Shown in pieces: positions 8,803 to 20,089 of a stretch of 64,000 nt of DNA. The position numbers were made by a program, and so were the translations under genes. The notes under the pieces were generated by a model. It ran no database searches. It was not told where the DNA came from and saw only the letters and a program-made list of their open reading frames with translations. This DNA is from Paludibacteraceae bacterium (lineage in GTDB: Bacteria; Bacteroidota; Bacteroidia; Bacteroidales; Paludibacteraceae), in NCBI GenBank assembly GCA_905233415.1, contig CAJOEX010000001.1:62001-126000 (forward strand), read 5' to 3'. The first letter of the stretch is position 1. Each line of letters opens with the position of its first letter.

Positions 8803-11800
8803 TTATTTAAGTTCGCACTGACGTCCCGTCATGTCATATACGCGACCTTGATAAATAATATATACCTTATCTTGATATATAATCTTTTGTGCCTTCAGGT
8901 TTTCTTTTGACATATCGTCTGATATGTTATCGGAACCTGTTGTTACCGTGGATGCCTCCTGAGCAAATACACATTGGAGATAGAACCGTCCGGCAGTTGT
9001 GCCTTGCGTCAGTTCGCATGTATAGTCACTTGACAGCAAATCGGTCACGGTGCCCATTTCCGTATCGTGCAGGAGCACATATTGCAGACGAGTCAGATAG
9101 TCGTTCTCACGCACTGAGAAGGTGTATTCCCTGTCTGCATTCGCATAAACCGTCACGGGGATACGTGTCTCGGCAATGCTATCCGGAATAGCGGCGAACG
9201 CCAACTTGCCACAAGCCAATTCGGTATAAATGGTTGCTTTACCGCCGGTTAAGGATTGTTTAGCCACATCATAACCTGTCTCATAGGAAGCGTCGAACTT
9301 CTCAGGATGTGTATAGATGTTGGTTTCATCCAACATTCTACCCTTATCATCATTGATAGTCAATTGTAGCCATTGGGTCGGAACAGAAGCGTTCCATGCA
9401 CGACGAGGAGCATTAAGCAACAGTTTCGTCGAGAATTTCAAGTCACCGGTCTGCGGAGCCTGATAGTAGAACGGAACAGCAGGATAGATGGGGTTCAGAA
9501 CATGTTGCCAGTACTGACCGTTATCCAACAATTCTGATACTTTCAAACCATCTTCAGGATTCCCACCGAAGTCTTGTACGAATTTGCCCAACAACGGCGA
9601 GCAAAGTGCATTCCAACCCTCATTAGCAGCTCCTGCGCCATCGTCATAATGCGTATGCGTCACATGGACGGAAGTTGTTTTACCTGCCTGGTTCAAATCA
9701 ACCGGGAAGCAGAATTCGCGGTAATACTGCGAATTGGAATACAACTCAAAGCCTGTCGTAGCTGCAATGGTCGTTTTACCTGCGCTTTTCTTCTCCAACA
9801 ATACCCAGTTCGAGGTTGTTTCGGTATTCACATTACCATTTTTCGCACGTAAGGACTCACTATAGCTCTTCAAGATCCACGATTTGCCGTAAGTACACTT
9901 CGAATAATCAGACAAGTGTGTATCCTCTATATTGGATGCCAACGGCAACGCAAATTGGAAGTAACCGCTGTTGTCTGCTACTTGACGCGTGTAATAAGTC
10001 TTGGTTGCAGTGATGGTTCCTTCATTCTCCAATATCGCAGCCGCCCAAGGAGAAGTACGCAGTACAAGCGTGTCAACCGTCAGCGTTACGCCACTGTTAA
10101 CATCCAACTCTGCATTGGGAGCAACATAAATCCTATTAACGGTAGTATTTGCAGAAACAGTCAGCGTGCCGCTATGCACATAGATGACACTGGCTGGCTG
10201 CGTCCCTGACAAGGTTGCAGATGCATCATAGATGTGCGGGATAGTGTATCTACGTTTACTGAACGGTGTACCGTCTGCATTCATCACTATTATTTCGAAC
10301 TCACTATCCGCATCTCCGCTATATGAGACTGTCAACGTACGGTCTGCTGCACGATAGTTAGACGAACCTCCAGCACCTGCAGCGTCCTTGTAATACGGTA
10401 CACCATTGATAACATATGGCCATCCGGAAGCTTTCCAACCGTTAGCGTTGATGGTCAATGTAGAAGCCGACCAATCAACGATGTCGAGATCTGCCTCGGT
10501 GTCGTCGATAGACCATATTGCATAGAGGTCAATGGTTTCGCCATCGGTGGAAGAAAGGTTGCTGACGCTCTGACCGTCAGAATAAACAACAGAACCGCCT
10601 GCAGACATTGCCCAACCCTCGAAGGAGTATCCAGCACGGGTAAAGCTATTGCTTGTGAGAGCCTTTTCTTCATCATACAAGAACGACTCATCCGACATAG
10701 AACCTGTAGCTCCATTCGCATTGAAATGCACGGTATAAGTAATCGGACTGAACGTAGCAGCGATCGTCGCATCTGCGCTCAGAATATGCGTATTACCAGA
10801 GGTAAAGGCTTCTCCATTCACCGTCAGTGTACTCAATTTATAGCCCGTTGCCGGTGTTGCCGTGATGGTCAAAATAGTACGGTGCGGGATATTCGCTGTG
10901 GTCGCAGTCGCTGACAACGACTGAGCGGCATTGGCAATCGTAATCGTTCCATGCGTCGGTGCAGCAATAGTTGCCGTATGGGTAAGCATACCTTCCGTAA
11001 CAGCCACATGCCAATAATTGCACCCGCTTTCGGAGTTATTGAATGCTGTAGGAACGATGGTTACACCGTTTTCACCTACCACATACTTCTGGAAATCCGT
11101 TGCTCTGGTAATTGCATAGCCGGAACCGTCAACCTTATAAATACTATTTTTATCTCCGGACCAAGATGCATTATTGGCAATCTGCCAGGCCTCAAAGCCG
11201 CCAAACTCTATCGTTTGGGTAGTATAGAAATTATCTGTACCCGGAACCAAGGTCCAAGCATTGTCACCGTTATTGGTGTTGTAGGTCGGATGACCGATAC
11301 GATAGTAAATCTTATCGCCCCAATCGGCAATAACCGACTTATCGAAATAGATATTCTTGCCTGCAGGCTGATCAGCTACCGGATAGGTAATGGCAATCGT
11401 CGGATTGTTCTTATCGGCATAATTGATGGTGAATATATAATTACCATCCAAACCTGCCGCAATATTTACATCCGATCCTGTACCATTCAACGCAAAGGCA
11501 TCTTCCGTTCTCGTCACGGTCTTTCCATTCAGACCGAACCAACCGCCGGTATTGTCTTTCAATTTGAACTGATATTGCGTATTCGAATTCAGTGCCACAG
11601 CCTTACTGCCGATAGTGCCACTATCGTATGTAAAGTCAATATCATTGTCACCGATGTGCAACTGCCAAACGCGTACCCAAACGCCGCCTGACGTAGCAGT
11701 ACAGCTTCCGCCCGGGTTCGTTACGGCACAACAATACTGTCCGCCTTTAGCACCTGTCATCGATGTAGTATAACTTGCAGATGTAGCACCAATGATATTA

Positions 11801-14800
11801 TCCCACGAAGAGCCATCCCATTTCTGCCATTGATATGTAGCCTCCGCAGCAATATTGGAACCGCTGACGGTCAGCGTCATTGACTCACCTGCGCAGAAGT
11901 CCCACTTGTTGTCGGTAGAGGCTATAGACAGGTTCGAAGGACTGACACAATTCCACGTAGCCATGTAAGTCACGTCTCTCGCAGGCATGGTAGAAGGCGT
12001 TACTGCCGTACTGCCTTCCTTCCAACCGGCGAAGGTATAACCTGTGTGAGTAGCAGTCGGCACAACGAGAGTAGCGCCATACTTAACATTATCGGTTGCA
12101 ATGGTATTACCATAACCATCCACCCAAGTTATATCATATTTGTTACGATTATAATAAATTTCCACTATCGTAGAACCGTCAGGAGCAATTTCCTCTTGCG
12201 AATATGGTTGAGCAGTAAAACCTGTGTAAGTCTTAGCACTTGCAACTGTCTGTGTGGCAGTTGTGCCGGTCTTGTTCTGTCTATCAGCCTCCACCTCCGT
12301 ATAATTATCATCCTCTATATTCTGCTGATAGTGCTTAACCATATACGGTGTATTCGTATTTGCTGCCCATAGTGCGTGAAGCGTTATATCAGCCGTATAG
12401 CCCGTTGCCGACAAGGAAGTCAACTTAGAACCCGAGCAATCAGCTGCGATGAACCAACCCTTGAAGGTATAGCCTGTCTTTTCAGCATTGACAAGTGTTG
12501 TGGCAGTACCGTATGTGTGGGTGGCTGGCAGACTTGAACCGTTGGTGCCGGTAAACGCCGCGCCGTTCTGATCCAAGTAAGTAATGTTGTACGTAATCGG
12601 ATTCCACTGGGCCGTGTAGGTTGTGGCGGTTGCCGGCATTTTGGAAGCAGGAGTGACGATGCTTGTTCCATCGTGCCAACCGGCAAAGGTATAACCGGTG
12701 CGGGCAACTGTCGGAGCTGTGATAGCATCATCATACTTGACGTTGATATAAGGTGAGCCTGTGGCATCCACAGCGGCACCTGTTCCTGCCTCGGTCACTT
12801 TTCCTCCAGCCAAAGCCCAAGTCAGTTTGTAACTGTTACGGGTATATTTATACTCAATTACCAGCGAACCGTCTGCAAGGATGCTCTTCGTCTGTGCAGA
12901 AGGCGATGTGAAGCCGGTGTAAGTCTTGCGGTCAGGAGTTACACTTGTTGCGGTTGTACCTGTCAGATTGTCCGTCTCATCCGGAGTGGTATTATAGGTA
13001 CCATCAATATTCTGCTTGAAGTGCTTAACAATATAAGCCGTGTTGGTGTTCGGTGTCCAGTTGGCATAAACGGTATATGCAGCCGCCACGTCAGCGGGCA
13101 CTGCCGTAATCTTGCCGCTTGAGCAGTCGGCAACCGAATACCAGCCTTCGAACGTATAACCCGTACGGGTCGGATTGACGAGCGGAGTAGCTGAACCGTA
13201 TGTATGCGTGGTTGGATAACCGCTACCATGCGTACCTGTGAAAGTCTTGTTATCTTTATCCTTATATGTAATCGCGTACGCGCGCGGGGTCTTTGTATAA
13301 ACCGCTGTGTAAGTGGCACCGCCTGCCTCTACCGGTCCTACCGCCGGATCCCAATGGGCAAAGGCATAGGTATATTGCGCCGTTTGCGGACGCGAAGGAT
13401 TAGCAGGAACGGTAACCGTCGCACCGAGTGCATAATCTTTCTGGCTATGTATTTTCTCTACGCATCCTTCGTCACCATCATTCTGACCCCAACAATCACT
13501 CTTGAACACCACTCTATATTTGATTGTAGTCTGTTTGTACTTGGCGATGTAAGTCACATCCTTTGTTACCGTAGCGAGCGCTTTGGTCCAACCGAGCCAC
13601 TCGTACGAGTAGGCATCCGTACTCTCGCGATAAGGTTCATCGGCAAGTGTCGGATATGCCGCCATATTACCATAGCCAATAATCGTATCCGCGAGGAACG
13701 ACATATCGTAATCCACGAAGGTAACCGTGTATTTACGCGGCGAAGCCGTAAATGTGGCCGTGTACGTTTGAGAACCTGTTACCGATGCAAGAGCCGGAGA
13801 CCATGTAACCGGGGTTGAGAACACTTGAGATGTTGTTGGAGACTGAACAAGGTATTCTGCCGGACATTCCGGTGTAGTTCCCGCCTCAAACATAGCGGAA
13901 TACATCACCTTACCGGCAGCGTTCTTGAAGGTAATCAAGTATTCGAATTTGTTTTCCTGAATATGCGCGGTATAGGTTATATTGCCTGTTGCACGCGGAA
14001 GTGTTTCATCCTTGCTATAAAAATTGCCATCCGGATCATCCCAACCTGTCCATGCATAGGTTGCAATATTAGAGTTGGCAGGCACTTTCGGTGAAGCACT
14101 CGAATAATGCGGAGAAGTGTTATACTGCACATTCGAGTAGGTAGCCAATGCCGTACCGTCATAGTTCTTCCATGTAACGGTGACAGTTCGCGGTTTCCAG
14201 AAACCGGCAGAATTATCCCAATAGTAGTATCCTCCATAGTTGTCGTAACGGTCTTGGTTCGCCATATAGTCACCAACATGGTCACCTGTGGTTACTTTCT
14301 CAGCTTCCCACCATGTACAACCGGCTGTTGTTACCGTTTTATCCGTAAAGATAAAGTTTCGTGAGCCTGTCTCGCTGTGGTAAGCGTTATCATCGGTATT
14401 AGCGACAACTGCCACTACGTCACTCGGGTGCGCCAAATGGTGTGTTCCCGTTCCATCGGTACGATCCAGCAAGCAGCCGTTCTCACGCACATTCACCCAC
14501 ATCTGATCCATATATGTGTAGGCATCACCTGCGACCGTTCCTGCTGTAGAAGTATATGGATTGCTTGCGTCTTCGTTCTTCAATTTGGCAGAGGTGAAGT
14601 TAATTGTATAAAGATCACAATTAGTATTTACTATATGTTTGATAGATGTATTTGCGCCTGCTGCAGCAATGAAACGAACCACACCGGCATCCTCGTTGGT
14701 GGAGTGGATATTTGCTCCATGCTCTGTGGTATAATACTGACCTTCCGTCGTACCATGAACGAATATCTCGGCATCAGGCAGAGGAGTCGTAGTTGGTGGG

Positions 14801-17800
14801 TACGTTAATGTACGTGGGTTAGTGGTCCAACTCGGAGAATAAGTTGCGTTATAGTAGTATCGGGTAACTTTTGTTAAATCATCTTTATTTCTGAATCCGG
14901 GCCAATCCTCATTGTCCATCACGAACAGGCGTTTGCCTGACGATACGGTCAGTTTGCCGAGTTTGCTGATGATAATCTGTGCACCCGGTATAAGTAAAGC
15001 GTCTTGGGTAACAGTAAACTCACCTTCATTAATATAGACAGTCATATTATTGGATATCGGCATATAATAATCTTTCGATTCGACCGTTTCTCCCGCCAAT
15101 GAGAACGAGAAGTCTCCTAATTTTGCCCCCGAATTCACCGTCCATACAGCGCGGTCAGTAGCCGGATCATACTCTTTCTTCACCCATGTGTCAGCACTTG
15201 CATCCGCATTATCCATCAGGAACAGCGCTCCCGATGTACCCACGAGTTTGATATCGTTGGCCTGCTGCGTACCGAAGAAAGATACAGTAACCGCAGAATA
15301 ACCCAATAATTGTGATCCCGGACGGAACATAATAGGCGCCTCCACATTCTGTATGAAGTAATCGGTAACAGGGAACGCGTGCCATGTATTCTTGTTATTC
15401 AGCATTGATGATGTCGCCGTACCGCCACGCCAATAACCCAACTGAAATCCTTCACGAATTGTAGATCCACTCATAGCAGTTATCTCACCCTTTCCGGTCG
15501 TATATCCCCAGCAGTTAAGGTTGGCGCCTGATTCGAGCGTAATCTTAGAACCTTCTACAAGGTGCAGACGCCCATAATTACCTGTAGGAGCGCCCGAAAT
15601 AGCCTGACCTCCAGCTGCGACATTTTGCTGGGCATTGGTTTCGATACCTCCATATACAGTCATATTCACACCATTGTCCAAAGTCAGCATAACCAATTGA
15701 ACAGGTGCTGGCACATTCACTTCCGTACGAGACGGTTTGGTCCCCTGAGCCGCTTTCTGCGTAAGAGAATTAGGAATAATAAGTGTTACCTTTTGAGGTA
15801 TGACATAGTTGCCGGCAGGTAATGTATGGTTGGCAATCATAACGACAGTATAGGTATTCGCCGTATTGGAATTCACAAACTGGAGTGCCTCTTTCAGTGT
15901 TGCGTAAGAACCTTTATCTGTTGATCCGTTCTGATATACCTTGCAAACGGGATCACCTGTCGTTCCCGAACTTATCGTAAAACGATATCCCTCATCATAT
16001 TCTGAACCAGAAGAAAGACTATTTACATTCAGTCCTTCATATACATATTTGGATAGGTTGGTATTTACGTTATAAAAACCGCCCTTAAGAACCATATAGT
16101 TCATCTGACCGACACCGTCAACAGAACCATCCGTACCACCGGTTGCAGCGCCCCAGAACTTGCCGGCATTTACCGTACATTCCGGACGAGCGATGACATC
16201 ACCCTGCTTTTGTTGTGCAGTCATACCTATGCCGTATGCCGTAGTACCTGTGGCTGTAGCGGTATATTTGCCGCTGTTGATTGTTGCTTTACCGGCAATA
16301 GCATGGTCACCTGCGAAGGGACCGGAAGCTGTATTTCCTTTGACGGCATAGAGATAAATACCATAGGCTGTGTTTCCGTTTGTTGCGGTAGCGGTAACGG
16401 TATTGTTGGTAGCCTCCAATTCGCCAATACACTCCATACCTGCCACACCGGCGAATTCGGTATTCACATTTTGTGTACTACTTACAGCCGCAATTCGCGC
16501 ATTGACATATATACCGCGCACAGTTGCGTCACCTGTAGCGGTAATCGTGGAATTGGTAAGCGTTGTCTTGCCCGCTTCTATGAGAAGACCGCAACAGGTC
16601 GTCGTTTTAGAAGATGCGGTGATATTGCATCTATTGATAGTAGTCGGGCCTCCTGCCCATACACCATAACAGGTAGTCGTTCCGTTGGTTTGTGCAATAA
16701 TCTCTGCATTATCAATGTCTAACTGACCATATGCAACCGCCACATTGCCGTCACCATCCGAATCGGCCGAAATAGCGGGACCGTTGAGACGCACACCGTA
16801 TGCAGTGGTAGTGGCCGCTTTGGCAGTATATGTACCGCCTATGATAGTACACTTCGGAGCAACAGCAAACTCGCCATAGTTATATATCTTCTCGTACATC
16901 AGATAGCTTGCCGTCGACCATTTGCTGCTTGAACTGTCGGATTTTAGCGTTGCAGGCGTCAGGTTCCTTTTGTAGTTGGCAATCATTACGCCGTCCGCTT
17001 CTGTTCCAGTTCTTGTAGTTGCGGTAACAGTGAGATTTTTAAGGGTGGCATTTGTGTAATACGAGAATCCCGTAATAGTAGCAACAGCACAATCGACATA
17101 AACACCCACAGCCGTACCGGTAGCTTCGGCATTGACTTCTACCCCCGTAACATTCAAATCTCCGGCGACGGAATAAATACCGTATGCCGTTGACGTACCT
17201 GCGATAGCGTTGAATGTACCGCCGGTGATAGTGGTATTACCACCGGAACTTACCGCACGCGCCGTTGTAGTTGTAGGATAAGCATTGAATTCACCGCCCT
17301 TAATTATGATGGTGGGGTATGCCTCCGCATTACCGCCGAGTGTCGTGTCAGGTGCAAATGTCGTCTTCGCACGTGTGGCAGAGCATACTGCATATGCAGA
17401 GGTTGTGGTTGTGCGTGCGGTATAAGTACCACTATTGATGGTCGCCTTGGCTGCTGCTGCATACTCCCCGGCATAAACAGCAGAACCAGCGGTATAGATT
17501 GTACGGCTTGCGGCACCCACATACACTGCGTAGGCAGTAACTGACTGGTTGGCAAACACCTCTACCGTGTTATCCGTGAGTGCGACATCCGCTTTGTTGC
17601 AAGCCGAGTTGGTTTGCGCACCCGCGGCGGCATAAATACCATAAATATAACGTGAACCTTCCACATAGAGATTAAGGTTCTTTATTGTCTGTGTAATATG
17701 TTTAGCAGACTTGGAACTATAGTCACCATCCATGTAGATACCGTAGGCATATTGGTTAGTGGAGGCGACATTACCGTCATTTATGACTCTGATAGTACCG

Positions 17801-19773
17801 CCGGTTATTTTCAGGACGCCGCACTCCTGATTGCTGTGCGTTCCTTCAGGAGTTTCCGTTTCCCCCGTTCCGACGGTGGATGTCTGCATATAAATACCGT
17901 AGGCATAACTTGTTTTGGAAGTGGAATTAATTGTACCGCCGCTCATGGAGAGAGAACCGGCATAACCGCTTGAAGCCGTGGCACTGGCCGCTGCGCGGAC
18001 ATATACGCCAAATGCATAAGCTCCCGTTAGAGTCTCTGCATTGATAGTACCATTGTTGATAATAATGTCTCCGTAGCCACGGATACCATAAGCATACGTA
18101 TTTGAATTTACATTTATTGTACCATTGTTAATCGTTGCTTTTCCTCGTGCAGTAGCAGAAGCTGCCACATATATACCGTACGCATCACGGGCACCACGGT
18201 TAGCGGCAATAGAGCCTCCGTTCATTGTGAATGTCTTGCCGGAATTGACATAAACGCCTGTTGCGTACAGACGGTCTGCCGTTGTCTGGCTTTTGTTCTC
18301 ATTGGTTATCTCAATAGAACCACTGTTGAGAATCACATTTCCGTTATTAATTTGAATACAATACAAAGCATTGGCATATGTACCAGTAGCACTAATTTTT
18401 CCACCGGTTTTGCTATCAATGATAGTTAACGTTTTGCTTGCCTTATTAACATATAGCAAACGAGGCACGGAAGATGACACAGTACCTCTAAGAGTCTTGC
18501 CATTCAAATCAAGGGTAAATGTATTTGTTACGGATTGTGTAGCCGCCAAAGTACCGAGATCTACGTCACGCAACAATTGCAATGTACACCCCGCGTTTGC
18601 GGCAGTATTAGCCTTGCTAAGTGCCGTAGCCCAATCACCCTGATAGATAAGCGTCTCGCCATCAGAAGCAATAACTTTCGCATCGTCGGTAGCTTCAGCT
18701 TCCGCTTCACCGGTAACGGTAACGGACGAAACCAAGCCACCTACAGAAGTGATTTTCAGTTCCTCTTTGGTTGTGCCGGCAGTACCGTTCGGGTTGAATT
18801 GATATTCAACCGTCACTTTACAGGTACCATCTGTGAAATTCGGTTCGATTACAGGATCTCCTACTACCGTGAAAGCACCCGCACCGCTGGTGTGAGTGAA
18901 GGTCGGAGCAGTCGGGAAGTCGTCCTCCGCACCGTAGTTGAAATTAAACACCGCTGTTCCCGTCTTAGTTGCATCGGAAGTGGTAGTGAACACGTCTGTT
19001 GCGGTCGCGCTGACAAACTCGAGCGCAGGGAAGTTGGCTGTTACGTTACAACTCTTGCTGCCGCCACCCGTACCGAGAGAAGCGAGGGTAACCGTCGTCG
19101 AGTTGTTTCGGCTCGCTCCGCCATAGGTACCGTCGCCGTTGAACTTACCTGTGGCGATGACATTGTCGCCGTCCTGAGTCCAGCTGGTAATGGTAAACTT
19201 GCCATCAGCCGTTGCAGGAGTTTTGGTAAAGTCATTCAAGTCTTTTTTGTTGGTGGTAGTAAATGTAACCGTGAACGGATAGTCCGCCGAAGCGTTTGTC
19301 GGGGCAAGGTCAATACTTGTATTGTCAACAGCCGTAACACCAACCACGACAAAAGAAGCCGTTGCGGTTTTTGATGTACCAGGAGACGATTGCGACGAAG
19401 TTGAAATAGAACCCGTAGTATTGGCCGTCGTTGTACTTCCAAAGGTAATACCGCTACCCGACCAAGAGGTAAACTTGTATCCAGCACTGGCAGTTGCGTA
19501 GATGTTAAAGGAAATCGACGTTGACGAACTTGTCGAAGAAGCACTCTCCGTTTGGGACGTCGTACCGGATGCGTTTACGTACACCGTTCCGCCTCCGGTA
19601 GAAGCCACAGCCACGTTCATCGTGGCATAGTAGGTTTTAGAGCTACTACCCCACACATTTCCGACGCCGAGGATAAAGAGTAACGCCACCGAAGCAGCAT
19701 ACTTCCACACATTTGTTACCGTTTGCAAACCTTTTGTTTTCATAGTTGAACAACGCTTGTTGTTTGTTTTCAT
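8803..19773 (-). CDS. Giant secreted protein: beta-helix, InlB-type repeats, Ig-like and C-terminal sorting tail
   Basis: This protein of 3656 residues may instead start at an internal Met ten codons later (19743); both precede a good signal peptide ending near GNVWG. An InlB-like divergent repeat lies at about 45-140. Residues about 450-1230 form a long parallel beta-helix of units like NGGTINxxTxxAYGIY. Residues about 1260-1890 are a core shared with the second giant (29314-36264). About 1940-2580 hold Listeria-Bacteroides repeats with GYTFEGW, GYTFAGW and GYTFKGW, interleaved with YIVKHFKQN-type modules. An Ig-like domain with CAGESMTL follows (about 2608-2698), then a possible carbohydrate-binding module (2795-2908) and more divergent repeats (to 3100). 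The end (IIYQDKVYIIYQGRVYDMTG) is the shared sorting-like tail. It is the first gene of a leftward operon with a promoter at 19982-20013 and a leader of about 200 nt. It is probably a type IX exported surface adhesin. Confidence 0.9.
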   Translation of the reverse strand: MKTNNKRCSTMKTKGLQTVTNVWKYAASVALLFILGVGNVWGSSSKTYYATMNVAVASTGGGTVYVNASGTTSQTESASSTSSSTSISFNIYATASAGYKFTSWSGSGITFGSTTTANTTGSISTSSQSSPGTSKTATASFVVVGVTAVDNTSIDLAPTNASADYPFTVTFTTTNKKDLNDFTKTPATADGKFTITSWTQDGDNVIATGKFNGDGTYGGASRNNSTTVTLASLGTGGGSKSCNVTANFPALEFVSATATDVFTTTSDATKTGTAVFNFNYGAEDDFPTAPTFTHTSGAGAFTVVGDPVIEPNFTDGTCKVTVEYQFNPNGTAGTTKEELKITSVGGLVSSVTVTGEAEAEATDDAKVIASDGETLIYQGDWATALSKANTAANAGCTLQLLRDVDLGTLAATQSVTNTFTLDLNGKTLRGTVSSSVPRLLYVNKASKTLTIIDSKTGGKISATGTYANALYCIQINNGNVILNSGSIEITNENKSQTTADRLYATGVYVNSGKTFTMNGGSIAANRGARDAYGIYVAASATARGKATINNGTINVNSNTYAYGIRGYGDIIINNGTINAETLTGAYAFGVYVRAAASATASSGYAGSLSMSGGTINSTSKTSYAYGIYMQTSTVGTGETETPEGTHSNQECGVLKITGGTIRVINDGNVASTNQYAYGIYMDGDYSSKSAKHITQTIKNLNLYVEGSRYIYGIYAAAGAQTNSACNKADVALTDNTVEVFANQSVTAYAVYVGAASRTIYTAGSAVYAGEYAAAAKATINSGTYTARTTTTSAYAVCSATRAKTTFAPDTTLGGNAEAYPTIIIKGGEFNAYPTTTTARAVSSGGNTTITGGTFNAIAGTSTAYGIYSVAGDLNVTGVEVNAEATGTAVGVYVDCAVATITGFSYYTNATLKNLTVTATTRTGTEADGVMIANYKRNLTPATLKSDSSSSKWSTASYLMYEKIYNYGEFAVAPKCTIIGGTYTAKAATTTAYGVRLNGPAISADSDGDGNVAVAYGQLDIDNAEIIAQTNGTTTCYGVWAGGPTTINRCNITASSKTTTCCGLLIEAGKTTLTNSTITATGDATVRGIYVNARIAAVSSTQNVNTEFAGVAGMECIGELEATNNTVTATATNGNTAYGIYLYAVKGNTASGPFAGDHAIAGKATINSGKYTATATGTTAYGIGMTAQQKQGDVIARPECTVNAGKFWGAATGGTDGSVDGVGQMNYMVLKGGFYNVNTNLSKYVYEGLNVNSLSSGSEYDEGYRFTISSGTTGDPVCKVYQNGSTDKGSYATLKEALQFVNSNTANTYTVVMIANHTLPAGNYVIPQKVTLIIPNSLTQKAAQGTKPSRTEVNVPAPVQLVMLTLDNGVNMTVYGGIETNAQQNVAAGGQAISGAPTGNYGRLHLVEGSKITLESGANLNCWGYTTGKGEITAMSGSTIREGFQLGYWRGGTATSSMLNNKNTWHAFPVTDYFIQNVEAPIMFRPGSQLLGYSAVTVSFFGTQQANDIKLVGTSGALFLMDNADASADTWVKKEYDPATDRAVWTVNSGAKLGDFSFSLAGETVESKDYYMPISNNMTVYINEGEFTVTQDALLIPGAQIIISKLGKLTVSSGKRLFVMDNEDWPGFRNKDDLTKVTRYYYNATYSPSWTTNPRTLTYPPTTTPLPDAEIFVHGTTEGQYYTTEHGANIHSTNEDAGVVRFIAAAGANTSIKHIVNTNCDLYTINFTSAKLKNEDASNPYTSTAGTVAGDAYTYMDQMWVNVRENGCLLDRTDGTGTHHLAHPSDVVAVVANTDDNAYHSETGSRNFIFTDKTVTTAGCTWWEAEKVTTGDHVGDYMANQDRYDNYGGYYYWDNSAGFWKPRTVTVTWKNYDGTALATYSNVQYNTSPHYSSASPKVPANSNIATYAWTGWDDPDGNFYSKDETLPRATGNITYTAHIQENKFEYLITFKNAAGKVMYSAMFEAGTTPECPAEYLVQSPTTSQVFSTPVTWSPALASVTGSQTYTATFTASPRKYTVTFVDYDMSFLADTIIGYGNMAAYPTLADEPYRESTDAYSYEWLGWTKALATVTKDVTYIAKYKQTTIKYRVVFKSDCWGQNDGDEGCVEKIHSQKDYALGATVTVPANPSRPQTAQYTYAFAHWDPAVGPVEAGGATYTAVYTKTPRAYAITYKDKDNKTFTGTHGSGYPTTHTYGSATPLVNPTRTGYTFEGWYSVADCSSGKITAVPADVAAAYTVYANWTPNTNTAYIVKHFKQNIDGTYNTTPDETDNLTGTTATSVTPDRKTYTGFTSPSAQTKSILADGSLVIEYKYTRNSYKLTWALAGGKVTEAGTGAAVDATGSPYINVKYDDAITAPTVARTGYTFAGWHDGTSIVTPASKMPATATTYTAQWNPITYNITYLDQNGAAFTGTNGSSLPATHTYGTATTLVNAEKTGYTFKGWFIAADCSGSKLTSLSATGYTADITLHALWAANTNTPYMVKHYQQNIEDDNYTEVEADRQNKTGTTATQTVASAKTYTGFTAQPYSQEEIAPDGSTIVEIYYNRNKYDITWVDGYGNTIATDNVKYGATLVVPTATHTGYTFAGWKEGSTAVTPSTMPARDVTYMATWNCVSPSNLSIASTDNKWDFCAGESMTLTVSGSNIAAEATYQWQKWDGSSWDNIIGATSASYTTSMTGAKGGQYCCAVTNPGGSCTATSGGVWVRVWQLHIGDNDIDFTYDSGTIGSKAVALNSNTQYQFKLKDNTGGWFGLNGKTVTRTEDAFALNGTGSDVNIAAGLDGNYIFTINYADKNNPTIAITYPVADQPAGKNIYFDKSVIADWGDKIYYRIGHPTYNTNNGDNAWTLVPGTDNFYTTQTIEFGGFEAWQIANNASWSGDKNSIYKVDGSGYAITRATDFQKYVVGENGVTIVPTAFNNSESGCNYWHVAVTEGMLTHTATIAAPTHGTITIANAAQSLSATATTANIPHRTILTITATPATGYKLSTLTVNGEAFTSGNTHILSADATIAATFSPITYTVHFNANGATGSMSDESFLYDEEKALTSNSFTRAGYSFEGWAMSAGGSVVYSDGQSVSNLSSTDGETIDLYAIWSIDDTEADLDIVDWSASTLTINANGWKASGWPYVINGVPYYKDAAGAGGSSNYRAADRTLTVSYSGDADSEFEIIVMNADGTPFSKRRYTIPHIYDASATLSGTQPASVIYVHSGTLTVSANTTVNRIYVAPNAELDVNSGVTLTVDTLVLRTSPWAAAILENEGTITATKTYYTRQVADNSGYFQFALPLASNIEDTHLSDYSKCTYGKSWILKSYSESLRAKNGNVNTETTSNWVLLEKKSAGKTTIAATTGFELYSNSQYYREFCFPVDLNQAGKTTSVHVTHTHYDDGAGAANEGWNALCSPLLGKFVQDFGGNPEDGLKVSELLDNGQYWQHVLNPIYPAVPFYYQAPQTGDLKFSTKLLLNAPRRAWNASVPTQWLQLTINDDKGRMLDETNIYTHPEKFDASYETGYDVAKQSLTGGKATIYTELACGKLAFAAIPDSIAETRIPVTVYANADREYTFSVRENDYLTRLQYVLLHDTEMGTVTDLLSSDYTCELTQGTTAGRFYLQCVFAQEASTVTTGSDNISDDMSKENLKAQKIIYQDKVYIIYQGRVYDMTGRQCELK

Positions 19774-19981
19774 ATTTTTTGTACTTTAAAAATTCATTAC
19801 CATTTACTTCTTGCGCACGCGAGCGGGCGCACAGGCGCATTAGACACACGAACATTTTGCCCCGCAAAGGGCACTGACGTCGGTTTATTGCAGAGAGAGG
19901 GGTATCAATCCCTATTCCCCGTCAGGCACGCACAAGCAAGTATAACAGCCCGTTTCACGTACACCAATTCAAAAAAGCGCA
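19774..19981 (-). other. Long 5' leader of the giant gene, GC-rich in the middle
   Basis: I see no convincing gene in this stretch. The leader holds a possible hairpin of GCGC-rich arms (TGCGCCTGTGCGCCC, then GCGTGCGCA) at about 19816-19845. The second giant's leader has a similar GCGCGCCTGT, then TTTGCGCACC. A shared translational control element is possible but unproven. Confidence 0.35.
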
Positions 19982-20013
19982 CAAAGGTACGGTTTTTTTT
20001 TGACATATGCAAA
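19982..20013 (-). promoter_or_regulatory. Bacteroidota promoter for the giant-protein operon
   Basis: Read on the minus strand, TTTG (20010-20013) and TACCTTTG (19982-19989) are separated by 20 bp. This matches the Bacteroidota primary sigma consensus. Transcription should start near 19975, leaving a leader of about 200 nt before the ATG at 19773. Confidence 0.8.
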
Positions 20014-20089
20014 TTTTTCGCAAAAAAAATAAAAAAAACAGCATTTTGCAAAATGAAAAGTGCAAAAGCGTACTGAAAATTGGCAATTT

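Noticed and set aside
10951..11691. Plus-strand open frame of 246 codons
   Set aside because: Antisense shadow of the first giant gene; composition is rich in Cys, Ile and Arg without any recognisable domain.
15900..18520. Regular repeats resembling a CRISPR array
   Set aside because: The repeats are diverged protein-coding beta-helix units in one open frame, without constant repeats, unique spacers or cas genes.
18535..19374. Plus-strand open frame of 279 codons
   Set aside because: Antisense shadow of the N-terminal part of the giant gene, explained by its Ser/Thr/Ala-rich codons.
19646..19867. Alternative minus-strand gene of 73 codons overlapping the giant gene start
   Set aside because: It overlaps the signal-peptide region in another frame and carries no recognisable features.
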